From Anaeromicropila populeti (GTDB lineage Bacteria; Bacillota; Clostridia; Lachnospirales; Lachnospiraceae): a stretch of DNA of 64,000 bases. Of this stretch, positions 34,378 to 43,584 are shown piece by piece; the stretch's first letter is position 1; every line of letters begins with the position of its first letter. The DNA is taken from contig NZ_FOYZ01000006.1 of assembly GCF_900112775.1 (NCBI RefSeq), forward strand, positions 1 through 64,000, given 5' to 3'. The notes beneath the pieces were generated by a model that saw only the letters and a program-made list of their open reading frames with translations, was not told the DNA's origin and ran no database searches. The position numbers and the translations under genes are program-made.

Positions 34378-35592
34378 ATGGTTAAGATTAATGATAATTT
34401 TTTGAAACTTCCTGGAAGTTATTTGTTTTCAACAATTGGGAAAAAGGTTGCTGCTTTTCAGGAAGCAAATCCGGATAAAAAAATAATTCGTCTTGGTATT
34501 GGGGATGTAACCCAACCTTTAGTTCCTGCAATTATTCAATCACTTCATAAGGCAGTAGATGAGATGGGAAGTGCAGAGACCTTCAAAGGGTATGCGCCGG
34601 ATTTAGGATATGAGTTTTTAAGAACAGCTATTGCAGATGGAGATTATAAAGCTCGTGGCTGTGATATAAATGCAGATGAAATCTTTGTAAGTGACGGTGC
34701 AAAATGTGATTCAGGTAATATTCAGGAGATATTTGGGTTAGACAATAAAATTGCTGTCTGTGATCCTGTATATCCAGTATATGTGGATTCTAATGTAATG
34801 GCTGGAAGAACTGGTACTTATGATGCTGCTTCAGAAAAGTGGAGCGATGTTATTTATATGCCATGTACTATGAAGAATAATTTCGCGCCTGAGCTGCCAA
34901 AGGAAACACCAGATTTAATTTATTTATGTTTTCCAAATAATCCAACTGGTTCAACGATTACTAAGGCTCAGTTACAAGAATGGGTAGACTATGCGAATAA
35001 AACAGGTGCTGTGATTATATATGATGCAGCATATGAAGCGTATATTTCTGAGGAAAATATTCCTCATACCATTTATGAGTGTGAAGGTGCCAGAACTTGT
35101 GCCATTGAATTAAGAAGCTTTTCAAAAAATGCAGGATTTACAGGGGTACGGCTTGGATTTACTGTAATTCCTAAGGAATTAAAAGTAGGTGATGTTTCTT
35201 TACATTCTTTATGGGCAAGACGTCACGGAACAAAATATAATGGTGCGCCTTATATTATACAAAGAGCAGGTGAGGCTGTTTATTCAGAAGCTGGCAAAGC
35301 ACAATTAAAAGAGCAGGTTGCATACTATATGAATAATGCAAAGGTTATATTTAATGGACTGAAAGAAGCAGGATATACAGTTTCTGGTGGTGTGAATGCA
35401 CCATACATCTGGTTGAAAACGCCTGAACAAATGACTTCTTGGGAATTTTTTGATTTCTTATTAGAGAAGGCAAATGTAGTTGGTACCCCAGGGGCTGGAT
35501 TTGGACCAAGTGGAGAAGGCTATTTTAGACTTACTGCATTTGGAAGCTTTGAAAATACAGTAGCTGCCATTGAGAGAATAAAAAATATATAG
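34378..35592 (+). CDS. dapL: LL-diaminopimelate aminotransferase
   Basis: Converts tetrahydrodipicolinate directly to LL-diaminopimelate for lysine and peptidoglycan. PLP-dependent, fold type I, 404 residues. Signature blocks [50 protein letters not shown], and the PLP-lysine in [17 protein letters not shown]. The DapL pathway is typical of clostridia, chlamydiae and plants. GGGAGG 8 nt upstream; strong terminator downstream. Confidence 0.95.
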   Translation: MVKINDNFLKLPGSYLFSTIGKKVAAFQEANPDKKIIRLGIGDVTQPLVPAIIQSLHKAVDEMGSAETFKGYAPDLGYEFLRTAIADGDYKARGCDINADEIFVSDGAKCDSGNIQEIFGLDNKIAVCDPVYPVYVDSNVMAGRTGTYDAASEKWSDVIYMPCTMKNNFAPELPKETPDLIYLCFPNNPTGSTITKAQLQEWVDYANKTGAVIIYDAAYEAYISEENIPHTIYECEGARTCAIELRSFSKNAGFTGVRLGFTVIPKELKVGDVSLHSLWARRHGTKYNGAPYIIQRAGEAVYSEAGKAQLKEQVAYYMNNAKVIFNGLKEAGYTVSGGVNAPYIWLKTPEQMTSWEFFDFLLEKANVVGTPGAGFGPSGEGYFRLTAFGSFENTVAAIERIKNI

Positions 35593-35596
35593 TGAT

Positions 35597-35640
35597 AACC
35601 ACATAGAAACTGGTATGAAAGTTTTTATGTGGTTTTTTTT
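35597..35640 (+). terminator. dapL terminator
   Basis: 14-bp stem AACCACATAGAAAC / GTTTTTATGTGGTT with one G-U pair, 10-nt loop, then a T-run. Confidence 0.88.
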
Positions 35641-35755
35641 GCAGTAAATCAATGGAAAGTAATTATTTTTACTAAAATACCATGGAAAATACAAAGATTA
35701 TCTGCTATAATGAAAAAGGCAAGACAAAAAAATAATTGTTGAGGAGAGATGGAAT

Positions 35756-36493
35756 ATGGTAAATGCAGTCCATTTGGAGGGGCTTACATATATCCGCACA
35801 ATCAAGAATACTGCAAATACAGAAGCAACAACAGATTTTAATAAAACGCTAGAGGAAGCTATGAGTGCAGGTGAAGATAATACTACAGATAGTCAGATTA
35901 CATTATCCAGCGTACAGTCTCCACAATATCTGGATGAATTTTTTCAAAAAGCATCAGATAAGTACGGTGTACCGGTAGAATTAATTAAAGCGGTTGTTAA
36001 GGCAGAGTCAAACTTTAATGCGAATGCAGTAAGCAGTAGTGGTGCACAAGGACTTATGCAACTGATGCCAGCTACCGCGGAAGGACTTGGTGTGGAAGAT
36101 TCCTTCGACCCAGAACAAAATATTATGGGAGGCACAGCATATTTGGCGAAGATGTTAAAGCAGTTTAATGGTAGTGTTAAACTGGCATTAGCGGCATATA
36201 ATGCAGGGCCTGGTAATGTTACAAAATATGACGGCATTCCACCTTTTACGGAGACTCAAAATTATGTGAAAAAGATTTTAGGTTTTCTAGGGGTTTCTGG
36301 TAATTCCAGCGTAGAGGCAGCAACAGCATCCGGCGAGACAGAGCAGAATACATCTACTGCTGAAACAGGCACAGAAGCGGAATTGACAGAGCTAGTTGAA
36401 AAGTTTACCAGTCAGTCCAAGTGGTATAATATCCTGAATGGAACGGACAGTAGCGGCGACTCAGCTTTATCTATTTCAAATATGCTGTTATAA
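35756..36493 (+). CDS. lytic transglycosylase (SLT domain)
   Basis: 245 residues; SLT/goose-lysozyme-like domain at residues ~60-185 with the catalytic Glu in KAVVKAESNFN, then SSGAQGLMQLMPATA and LALAAYNAGPGNV. It cleaves peptidoglycan glycan strands to anhydro-muropeptides. No signal peptide is present, so export may depend on the flagellar apparatus or another route, as seen for some motility-linked SLTs. The C-terminal ~60 residues are Thr/Glu-rich. Lies 39 nt before a chemoreceptor gene, possibly co-transcribed. Confidence 0.87.
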   Translation: MVNAVHLEGLTYIRTIKNTANTEATTDFNKTLEEAMSAGEDNTTDSQITLSSVQSPQYLDEFFQKASDKYGVPVELIKAVVKAESNFNANAVSSSGAQGLMQLMPATAEGLGVEDSFDPEQNIMGGTAYLAKMLKQFNGSVKLALAAYNAGPGNVTKYDGIPPFTETQNYVKKILGFLGVSGNSSVEAATASGETEQNTSTAETGTEAELTELVEKFTSQSKWYNILNGTDSSGDSALSISNMLL

Positions 36494-36532
36494 TGTGTTA
36501 AGTAGTATATAAGCAGGATGGAGGTTTTCAAC

Positions 36533-38044
36533 ATGAGCAGTGGAACTACTACAATGAGGGAAAGGAAATATAACAACATAGAAGAGCGGAATGTCCGGCT
36601 GAATCAATACATTTTTTATGTATTGCTGGCCAGTTACGGAATATTTTCTATATATACTCTTATGCAGCCGGCGCATATGTTTCAGGCTGAAGTTATTTCA
36701 TATGCATTAGTTGCTGTATCAGTTTTATCCGTTATTTTTCATTTTTTAATGCTGCGTAAGCATGCAACCAGCGAATCATTAATGTTTATTTCATATAGTG
36801 TATTTTTAATTTATTATGCTGTTATGCTTACAATAGGACAGAATTCTTTTATACAGTTTTCTGTAGTAGGGGTTCTGATGGTAGGCGTACTGTTTTATAA
36901 AGAAAAGAGAATACTTGTATTTGCAATTATAACACAGTTGCTGAATATCGGGTATCTGGTTCGGATTATAATTGGAACAGCAGATAAAATGATTATATAT
37001 AACGAAAGTGTGAAGTGTATGATTATGCTTCTGCTGTTAACTTTATGTTATTTTTGTACAAAACTGGGGCATGAATTTAACCATGATGCAATTCATGCCC
37101 TTCGTGATGAACATCAGGTTCAGAATGAAATTCTAGAGGATGTATTAAGGATTGCTAAGAAAGTGAAGGAAGGAACGATTACTACAAATGAAATTGTGAT
37201 GGAACTAGAAAATTCCACAAATATTGTGAATAATGCAGTAAGTGAAATTTCTTCAGGAACTCAGATTACAGCTGAAAATATTCAGGAACAGACAGTTATG
37301 ACACAGTCTATTCAGAATTCCATTAATGATACGGTTATGGATTCAAAGAAGATGGTTAAGATTGCAAAAGATGCAAGAAAAGTAATTGACAGCAATCTGA
37401 AGGTAATGGATATATTAAAAGTTCAGTCAGAAGAAATTGGAAAGAAAAATGAGGTGGCAGCTGATTCCATGGTTAAGCTACAGGATAAAGCAGAACAGGT
37501 GAAGAAAATTGCAGCGATTATTTTTGATATCTCCAGTCAGACAAATTTACTGGCCTTAAATGCTTCCATAGAAAGTGCAAGAGCAGGAGAAGCAGGAAGA
37601 GGATTTGCAGTAGTTGCAGATCAGATACGGCAGCTGGCTGAGCAGACTAGAAAGTCTACTGAGAGCATTGCAAAGATTATTGAAGAGTTGTATGATAATG
37701 CAGAAGATGCGTCTCAGACGGTGCAGCACTCTATTGATTCCAGCCAGAAGCAGTCTGAAATGATTGTGGAAGCCTCTAATAGTTTTGAAAAGGTTACTCA
37801 AAATGTAAAAACTCTTATTGAGGATATTAGCAGTATTGATACAATGTTAGTAAATCTTGCGGATGCTAATAATAAAATTGTGGATAATATTAGTCAGTTA
37901 AGTGCCACTAGTGAAGAAATTACGGCAAGTTCAAATGAGGCGGCTGATGTTAGTGAGAATAGTAAGAAAGATGCCGATAAGGCAAAAAGATTATTAGCTG
38001 AAGTAATGGATTCTGTAAAGGGTTTTGATAAATACCTGAATTAA
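36533..38044 (+). CDS. methyl-accepting chemotaxis protein, polytopic membrane N-terminus
   Basis: 503 residues. Five to six hydrophobic segments between residues ~30 and 175, no extracellular domain. Signalling tip near residues 325-370 ([35 protein letters not shown]), with Ser in place of Ala in IESARA. Start 36533 ([10 protein letters not shown]) has GGAGG 9 nt upstream; the earlier ATG at 36518 would contain that site. May share a transcript with the transglycosylase. Confidence 0.92.
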   Translation: MSSGTTTMRERKYNNIEERNVRLNQYIFYVLLASYGIFSIYTLMQPAHMFQAEVISYALVAVSVLSVIFHFLMLRKHATSESLMFISYSVFLIYYAVMLTIGQNSFIQFSVVGVLMVGVLFYKEKRILVFAIITQLLNIGYLVRIIIGTADKMIIYNESVKCMIMLLLLTLCYFCTKLGHEFNHDAIHALRDEHQVQNEILEDVLRIAKKVKEGTITTNEIVMELENSTNIVNNAVSEISSGTQITAENIQEQTVMTQSIQNSINDTVMDSKKMVKIAKDARKVIDSNLKVMDILKVQSEEIGKKNEVAADSMVKLQDKAEQVKKIAAIIFDISSQTNLLALNASIESARAGEAGRGFAVVADQIRQLAEQTRKSTESIAKIIEELYDNAEDASQTVQHSIDSSQKQSEMIVEASNSFEKVTQNVKTLIEDISSIDTMLVNLADANNKIVDNISQLSATSEEITASSNEAADVSENSKKDADKAKRLLAEVMDSVKGFDKYLN

Positions 38045-38061
38045 TAGAGGAAAACTAATAG

Positions 38062-38109
38062 GAAACCGTCATAAATTGACTGCATTAAGCCAGCTTATGA
38101 CGGTTTCTT
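38062..38109 (+). terminator. probable terminator after the chemoreceptor gene
   Basis: 12-bp stem GAAACCGTCATAA / TTATGACGGTTTC with a 20-nt loop. T-run weak. Confidence 0.55.
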
Positions 38110-38143
38110 AGAATATAAATAACGGCTTTAAAGTAACTGAGTA

Positions 38144-38413
38144 CTATATCTTCATCATTTTCTTAAGGACTTCAAATTTAGCCAGTTCTTCTTGTGACAT
38201 ATCATGTGTTAATATAGTAAACAGCGTATCCCGTTCTTTTGGAGTAAAAGATAAGTTTTGAGATTTTAATTGAGTTTGTGCGGATAAAATCAAGGGAAGG
38301 GCTTGCTGCATCGACTTTCCTTTACTTTGCTTTGAAATATCCATCAAAATCTTTTTTTTTCGCGGATCCATTTTTTGAAATACGGGATCCTCCATCCATT
38401 TTTCTTGTTGCAT
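38144..38413 (-). CDS. small helical protein, function unknown (89 aa)
   Basis: 89 residues, all-helical, Met/Lys/Gln-rich, no membrane segment. AAGGGGGGATTCGT precedes the ATG. It starts 13 nt behind the 157-residue protein on the same strand. The C-terminus (TILTHDMSQEELAKFEVLKKMMK) resembles in layout the C-terminus of its neighbour (LLTQLSPEQKATFDNMNMLFRAM), suggesting that the two are distant paralogues or interacting partners. Confidence 0.72.
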   Translation of the reverse strand: MQQEKWMEDPVFQKMDPRKKKILMDISKQSKGKSMQQALPLILSAQTQLKSQNLSFTPKERDTLFTILTHDMSQEELAKFEVLKKMMKI

Positions 38414-38426
38414 ACGAATCCCCCCT

Positions 38427-38900
38427 TTACATATTCATTGCTCGAAAGAGCATGTTCATGTTATCAAAGGTTGCCTTTTGCTCGGGAGAAAGCTGAGTAA
38501 GTAAAAATTCAATAATTGGGGCAACAGATGCATGCATCCCATTATTAGTGCTGGCTGCTTTCAATTCGGGAGTAGGATTGTTTTGTTTAAAGACCTCATA
38601 TGACTGGTATAAATTTCTAGCTTTTATAAAATTAAGCACGGTATTAATGAGTTCTTTTTCAGAAGTGGTGCATACAGTTTGAATGCTGGTCAGCATTCCT
38701 TCTAAGTTAAATTGTGATTGTCCGATATCGCAAGCTTCTAGTTCTGGTGACTTTCCAATCGTTGCAAATGATTCAGCTAATTCACTGGTTTTTATTGCAA
38801 CTTCCATGGATTGCTTTGTTCTGTTATCTACGTAGGGTAGTGCAGCTTTCAAAATATCGAAAATGTGATTCATAGAATTCTCATTTTTGTTTTTTTCCAT
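38427..38900 (-). CDS. helical protein, function unknown (157 aa)
   Basis: 157 residues, helical, opening MEKNKNENSMNHIFDILKAALPYVD and ending in the LSPEQKATFDNMNMLFRAMNM helix. Resembles small hypothetical proteins of Lachnospiraceae that I cannot name. AGAGG site 7 nt before the ATG. First gene of a two-gene unit with the 89-residue protein. Confidence 0.75.
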   Translation of the reverse strand: MEKNKNENSMNHIFDILKAALPYVDNRTKQSMEVAIKTSELAESFATIGKSPELEACDIGQSQFNLEGMLTSIQTVCTTSEKELINTVLNFIKARNLYQSYEVFKQNNPTPELKAASTNNGMHASVAPIIEFLLTQLSPEQKATFDNMNMLFRAMNM

Positions 38901-38990
38901 ACTAAAACCTCTTTATAGTTTTAGTATAGTATATTTGCCTACTAGAAAAAAAAGTACAAAATAATTGTACAAGTGAATAATTCTAAAAAT

Positions 38991-39470
38991 CTATTGTGGA
39001 TAAACTAGTCTGTCAGTTGAAATATCAAAAAGAACATTTTTTAGATAGTTTGCTGCCAGATATTTTGCCATTGGAAGATTCATGTCCAGATAGTTTCCAC
39101 ATTCAATAGCGGAAGCCCCAGGTACGTCACCATCAAAGTCAGAAATAAAGGAAAATAATTCTTTTAATAATTCAATAATAGCAGAGGATTCATAATCTCC
39201 AGCTAAAATTAGATAAAAACCTGTTCTACAGCCCATAGGTCCAAAGTATATAATTTTAGATGAAAAATCTTTATGGTTCCTTAGAAAAGTAGCAGCAAGG
39301 TGTTCGATTGTATGCATTTCTGCTGTATTCATAACTGGTTCATAATTAGGTCTTGTCATTCTGAGGTCAAAGGTAGTAAGGACTTCCTGACCAACCTTGT
39401 CCTTTCTGGAAACATAAACACCAGGCATTAATTTTAAGTGGTCTATTGAAAAGCTTGTAATTTGTTTCAT
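38991..39470 (-). CDS. luxS: S-ribosylhomocysteine lyase
   Basis: Splits S-ribosylhomocysteine into homocysteine and DPD, the precursor of autoinducer-2. 159 residues with the Fe/Zn site HTIEHLAAT, the catalytic Cys in GPMGCRTGFY and a late metal Cys in ASAIECGNY. Own promoter at 39516-39545. Part of the activated methyl cycle, possibly also signalling. Confidence 0.96.
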   Translation of the reverse strand: MKQITSFSIDHLKLMPGVYVSRKDKVGQEVLTTFDLRMTRPNYEPVMNTAEMHTIEHLAATFLRNHKDFSSKIIYFGPMGCRTGFYLILAGDYESSAIIELLKELFSFISDFDGDVPGASAIECGNYLDMNLPMAKYLAANYLKNVLFDISTDRLVYPQ

Positions 39471-39515
39471 ACTATTATCTACTCCTTATCTCATTCATTT
39501 TATTGTAATCACTAT

Positions 39516-39545
39516 ATTATATCATAAAGAAATATTTACTAACAA
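39516..39545 (-). promoter_or_regulatory. luxS promoter
   Basis: Minus strand TTGTTA (39540-39545), 18-nt spacer, TATAAT (39516-39521) with TG extension. Confidence 0.65.
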
Positions 39546-39598
39546 GATAAAATGTGTTAAACTTATTTAAGAAAGATTCCACATTAGGAGGAAGAAAA

Positions 39599-40603
39599 AT
39601 GTTAAATGATAAGAAAGTGTTATTTAGTGGAATGCAGGCTACTGGCAGTTTGACCTTGGGTAATTATTTGGGAGCTCTTAAAAACTGGGTGTCTTTAAAT
39701 GAAGAATATGAATGTTTTTATGGTGTTATGGATTTACATTCTATAACCGTTAGACAAAACCCTGCTGAATTTAGACAAAAAGCAAGGGCTTTATATATTT
39801 TATATGTAGCAGCCGGATTAGACCCAGAAAAGAATTGCATTTATTATCAATCACATGTGTCAGGACATGCAGAATTGAGCTGGATTCTAAGCTGCTTCAC
39901 CTATATGGGAGAGTTAAACCGTATGACTCAGTTTAAGGACAAGTCAGCAAAGCATGCAGATAACGTTAATGCAGGACTTTTTACCTATCCTGTTTTAATG
40001 GCAGCAGATATTTTATTATACCAGGCAGATGTTGTACCTGTAGGTGTCGACCAAAAGCAGCATCTTGAAATTACAAGAGATATTGCTGAGCGGTTTAATA
40101 GTGTATATGGTAATGTTTTTACAATTCCAGAACCTTATATTGGGAAAAAGGGCGCTAAAGTAATGAGTTTACAAGAGCCAGCCAAGAAAATGTCAAAATC
40201 AGATGAGAACCCCAACGCAAGTGTTTTCTTAATGGATGATCCAGACACGATAATCAGAAAGTTTAAGAGGGCAGTTACGGATTCAGACAGCGAAGTGCGC
40301 TATAGTGAGGAAAAACAAGGCATCAGCAATTTGATGGAAATATATAGTTCTGCAACAGGAAAAAGCTATAATGAGATTGAGAAGGAATTTGATGGAAGAG
40401 GTTACGGTGATTTTAAAGTAGCGGTTGGAGAAGCAGTCGTTTCCATTTTAAAGCCTTTACAGGACAGAGTGGCAGAACTTACAAAGGACAAGGTATATAT
40501 AGACAGTATGATTAAGATGAATGGGGAAAAGGCACAGTACTTTTCCAATAAGACACTTAGGAAAGTCCAGAAGAAGGTTGGATTTACAGAAAAAATAAAG
40601 TAA
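39599..40603 (+). CDS. trpS: tryptophanyl-tRNA synthetase
   Basis: Class I aminoacyl-tRNA synthetase, 334 residues. The HIGH-type region is MQATGSLTLGNYLGAL and the KMSKS loop is intact in AKKMSKSDENPN. Blocks GVMDLHSITV and ADILLYQADVVPVGVDQKQHLE are standard. AGGAGGAAG 6 nt before the ATG at 39599. No T-box leader is visible in the 129-nt gap from luxS. Confidence 0.95.
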   Translation: MLNDKKVLFSGMQATGSLTLGNYLGALKNWVSLNEEYECFYGVMDLHSITVRQNPAEFRQKARALYILYVAAGLDPEKNCIYYQSHVSGHAELSWILSCFTYMGELNRMTQFKDKSAKHADNVNAGLFTYPVLMAADILLYQADVVPVGVDQKQHLEITRDIAERFNSVYGNVFTIPEPYIGKKGAKVMSLQEPAKKMSKSDENPNASVFLMDDPDTIIRKFKRAVTDSDSEVRYSEEKQGISNLMEIYSSATGKSYNEIEKEFDGRGYGDFKVAVGEAVVSILKPLQDRVAELTKDKVYIDSMIKMNGEKAQYFSNKTLRKVQKKVGFTEKIK

Positions 40604-40608
40604 GCAAT

Positions 40609-40651
40609 TAACATCCATGCCATGGTAGTGATAAGGCATGGATGTTTCTAT
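40609..40651 (+). terminator. trpS terminator
   Basis: 11-bp stem ACATCCATGCC (40611-40621) / GGCATGGATGT (40635-40645) followed by TTCTATTT. Confidence 0.78.
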
Positions 40652-40846
40652 TTACTTTGACCGTGTACGCAAGTAAGTTGAAGTGAGGTAAGTCTATATC
40701 AAATAGCTGCAAAGCAACAGCTTTTAATATTTAAAATAGAAGCTAGAAAATCTTGTAAAATTTCTAATAATAACTTAAAAAATGCAGGAAAAAACGTGCA
40801 TTTGTCTAATTTGTTTCCAGCGTATGTAAAAACAATGTAAAAGAAC
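40652..40846. other. intergenic region before the MFS promoter
   Basis: About 195 nt, AT-rich, no gene seen. It contains AATGTAAAA at 40835-40843, the same word found at the two promoters downstream. Confidence 0.4.
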
Positions 40847-40891
40847 TTGAAATAAGGAATCTAATGGTATATAATGTAAAATGCATTTTAC
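40847..40891 (+). promoter_or_regulatory. MFS promoter with 16-bp perfect palindrome over the transcription start
   Basis: TTGAAA (40847-40852), 17-nt spacer, TATAAT (40870-40875), immediately followed by the palindrome GTAAAATGCATTTTAC (40876-40891). The palindrome covers the expected +1 and is a strong operator candidate. Confidence 0.78.
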
Positions 40892-40949
40892 AAAATGTCC
40901 TATTTATTTCATAGGGCTGAAAAATAAAATAGAAAGTGGAAGGATAAAA

Positions 40950-42152
40950 ATGAAAGCTAATATAAGAAATAATTATAGGTTTACGATATATGCCTGCTAT
41001 TTAGGATATATTGTACAGGGAATCATTAATAATGTCAGCCCTATTCTTTTTGTTACATATCAAAATAGATTGGGAATTTCTCTTGATAAGATAGGAATTT
41101 TGATAGCTGTTAACTTTGGAGTTCAGATACTGATTGATATAGTGGCAGCAAAGTATGTAGATAAAATTGGTTATCGACTAAGTATGATATTAGCACATAT
41201 TTTCTCAACAATAGGTTTGATTGGAATTGGAGTTACTCCATTTTTCTTTAATACACCGTTTGCGGGGCTTTTAACTGCAACTATATTAAATGGAATAGGA
41301 GGAGGATTACTGGAAGTATTGGTAAGCCCTATCGTTGAAGCGGCACCATCTGAAAAAAAGGATAAGGTAATGAGCATGCTTCATTCGTTTTATTGCTGGG
41401 GATGTGTAGGGTTTATTGCAATATCTACGATTGCACTTAGGATTATAAGTCAGGAATATTGGTACGTTTTGCCTATTGTTTGGTCTGCGGTTCCTATTCT
41501 GAACTGCATCTTATTTGGATTTGTACCAATTGGTGTACTGGTAGAAGATGGAGAACAAATGTCATTTCATAGTTTGTGCAGGAAAAAGATATTTTGGATA
41601 TTAATAGTATTTATGTTATGTGCAGGAGCATCTGAAATGGGAATGTCTCAATGGGCATCCTATTTTGCCGAAATTGGACTTGGGGTAAATAAGACATTTG
41701 GCGATATATTAGGGCCATGTTTCTTTAGTTTTATGATGGGAATAGCAAGACTTATTTATGGAAAAAGTGATTCTGAAATAAATCTAAATCACTTCATGGC
41801 AGGTAGTTGCGTGCTATGCGTTTGTAGTTATCTTCTTGCAGTTTTTGCTCCGATACCTGTACTTGGGCTTATTGGTTGTGGCTTATGTGGCTTATCAGTA
41901 GGAATTTTATGGCCAGGTACTTTCAGTATTGCCGCCAGAGAGTGTAAGGCAGGTGGAACTACGCTTTTTGCATTGCTGGCTTTAGCAGGAGATATTGGCT
42001 GTATTTCAGGACCAGAATTGGTTAGTATTGTGTCTGGGAAGTTCCCATTCTATGGGCTAAAAGCAGGGTTACTTGCAGCAGTTATTTTCCCAGTAATTTT
42101 ATTAATAGGAATACTGGTATTTGTATTGGAGAGAAAGTTCGTAAAACAATAA
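40950..42152 (+). CDS. major facilitator superfamily transporter
   Basis: About 400 residues, twelve hydrophobic segments, FucP/sugar-type MFS appearance (AAKYVDKIGYRLSMILAHIFSTIGLIGIG after TM2-3). Substrate unknown. The start at 40950 (MKANIRNNYRF) has GTGGAAGG 6-8 nt upstream; the ORF start at 40881 lies on the operator and is not used. Its promoter matches that of the aminotransferase operon at 42189, so it probably moves a substrate or product of that pathway. Confidence 0.85.
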   Translation: MKANIRNNYRFTIYACYLGYIVQGIINNVSPILFVTYQNRLGISLDKIGILIAVNFGVQILIDIVAAKYVDKIGYRLSMILAHIFSTIGLIGIGVTPFFFNTPFAGLLTATILNGIGGGLLEVLVSPIVEAAPSEKKDKVMSMLHSFYCWGCVGFIAISTIALRIISQEYWYVLPIVWSAVPILNCILFGFVPIGVLVEDGEQMSFHSLCRKKIFWILIVFMLCAGASEMGMSQWASYFAEIGLGVNKTFGDILGPCFFSFMMGIARLIYGKSDSEINLNHFMAGSCVLCVCSYLLAVFAPIPVLGLIGCGLCGLSVGILWPGTFSIAARECKAGGTTLFALLALAGDIGCISGPELVSIVSGKFPFYGLKAGLLAAVIFPVILLIGILVFVLERKFVKQ

Positions 42153-42188
42153 TTATTGTAAAAAACAAGTAAAAATATGAAAAATATA

Positions 42189-42229
42189 TTGAAATTCAAA
42201 ATACAATGTAATATAATGTAAAAGTATTG
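42189..42229 (+). promoter_or_regulatory. promoter of the aminotransferase operon, same design as the MFS promoter
   Basis: TTGAAA (42189-42194), 17-nt spacer, TATAAT (42212-42217), then GTAAAAGTATTG. The GTAAAA half-site sits at the same position as in the MFS promoter, and ACAATGTAA also recurs. Confidence 0.72.
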
Positions 42230-42312
42230 AAAAAATGGAAATACAATAAATTAATACAAACTAACGAAAGGTAAATTAGCTTTAAAGAAAATTAAAGAAA
42301 AAAGGTGAAAGT

Positions 42313-43584
42313 ATGAAAATTTTAGAGTACGAGGAGATAGGACAAAACAATTCTTTGGAAAAGTATTCGGGAAAAGGGATTAATTTGTACATCGATGGTA
42401 AAAGGTATATTGATTGTGCATCAGGAACGTTCAATTTATCACTTGGATACTCAACGGAAGAACATATTGAAGCATTGTGCAGCCAATTACATAAGTGCTG
42501 CCATCTTTCTTCAAGTTATACAACAGAAAAATCAAAAGAAATTTTTGAATTAATGAAAGAATATTTACCAGAACAAATAGGCGCTTTTTGGTTTCGTGAT
42601 ATTATAGGTTCAAGTGCTAATGAATGTGCTATTCGAATTGCTCAAAAGGCAACTGGTAAGACTGATGTGATATCTTTGTTTGTTTCACATCACGGACAAA
42701 GTAGCTTAACAACATGTGTGTCTGGTAATGCTTTTCGTCGTAAAAGTTTTTGTTTATCTGGTGTAAATAGTATTAAGATACCAGCTCCAGATTGTTATAA
42801 TTGTTTTTATTCTCAATCTAATGAGTATTGTGATGTTCAATGTGCCAAGCGACTAGAAGATTTTATTGAGTATGCTTCTAGTGGCCAGGTAGCAGCATTT
42901 ATAATGGAGCCTATATTAGGTAATGGAGGGAATATCGTACCTGACACTAGATATTATAAAATAATTAGGGAGATATGTGACAAGTATGGTATTCTTATTA
43001 TTGCAGATGAAGTGCAGACAGGATTTGGAAGAACAGGTTCATTTTTTGCTACTACTGGATATGCAAAAGATTTAAGACCAGATATTATAACTTTTGCTAA
43101 GGGAGCAGGGGGAATTGGAATTCCAGTTGCAGGTGTACTAATGAGAAAAGAGCTTGATGTATTGGAAGCATGGGAACATTCGACCACATCAGGTGCTAAT
43201 CCATTAGCTCTTGTTGCAATAGAAGAAACAATTAAGTATATTAGAAAATACAATATACTGGATAATGTAAATGAACAATCTGTTCTATTAGAGGATGGTT
43301 TGAGATATTTGGCATTAAAATATCCTTTTGTTTATAATGTGAAAGGAAAAGGATTAATGTTCGGATTTGATCTTGCTGAAAGAAAAGATGTAGATGAATT
43401 TATTAGGATAGCATACGAAAATGGTCTCATTGTCAGAGCTAGCCGTTATGTATTCGGAAATACCATTAAGGTAAGACCACCTCTAATTGTGACAGAATCA
43501 GAAATAAATGAGATATTAGAAAAATTAGAACTATCAATGATTCAATTCAGCAAGGAGAAAGAATATGAGAGCATTAAAATATAA
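42313..43584 (+). CDS. class III PLP-dependent aminotransferase
   Basis: 423 residues, fold type I, subgroup of GabT/ornithine-type enzymes. Blocks: YIDCASGTFNLSLGY, SANECAIRIAQKATGK, AAFIMEPILGNGGNIVPD, ILIIADEVQTGFGRTG and the PLP-lysine in ITFAKGAGGIGIPVAG. A Cys-rich stretch (CYNCFYSQSNEYCDVQC) is seen in many of this class. First gene of a four-gene operon; overlaps the dehydrogenase gene by 20 nt. Substrate unknown. Confidence 0.87.
   Translation: MKILEYEEIGQNNSLEKYSGKGINLYIDGKRYIDCASGTFNLSLGYSTEEHIEALCSQLHKCCHLSSSYTTEKSKEIFELMKEYLPEQIGAFWFRDIIGSSANECAIRIAQKATGKTDVISLFVSHHGQSSLTTCVSGNAFRRKSFCLSGVNSIKIPAPDCYNCFYSQSNEYCDVQCAKRLEDFIEYASSGQVAAFIMEPILGNGGNIVPDTRYYKIIREICDKYGILIIADEVQTGFGRTGSFFATTGYAKDLRPDIITFAKGAGGIGIPVAGVLMRKELDVLEAWEHSTTSGANPLALVAIEETIKYIRKYNILDNVNEQSVLLEDGLRYLALKYPFVYNVKGKGLMFGFDLAERKDVDEFIRIAYENGLIVRASRYVFGNTIKVRPPLIVTESEINEILEKLELSMIQFSKEKEYESIKI

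Noticed and set aside
39471-39598. T-box leader before trpS
   Set aside because: The gap is only ~128 nt, holds the luxS promoter and shows no T-box sequence or terminator.
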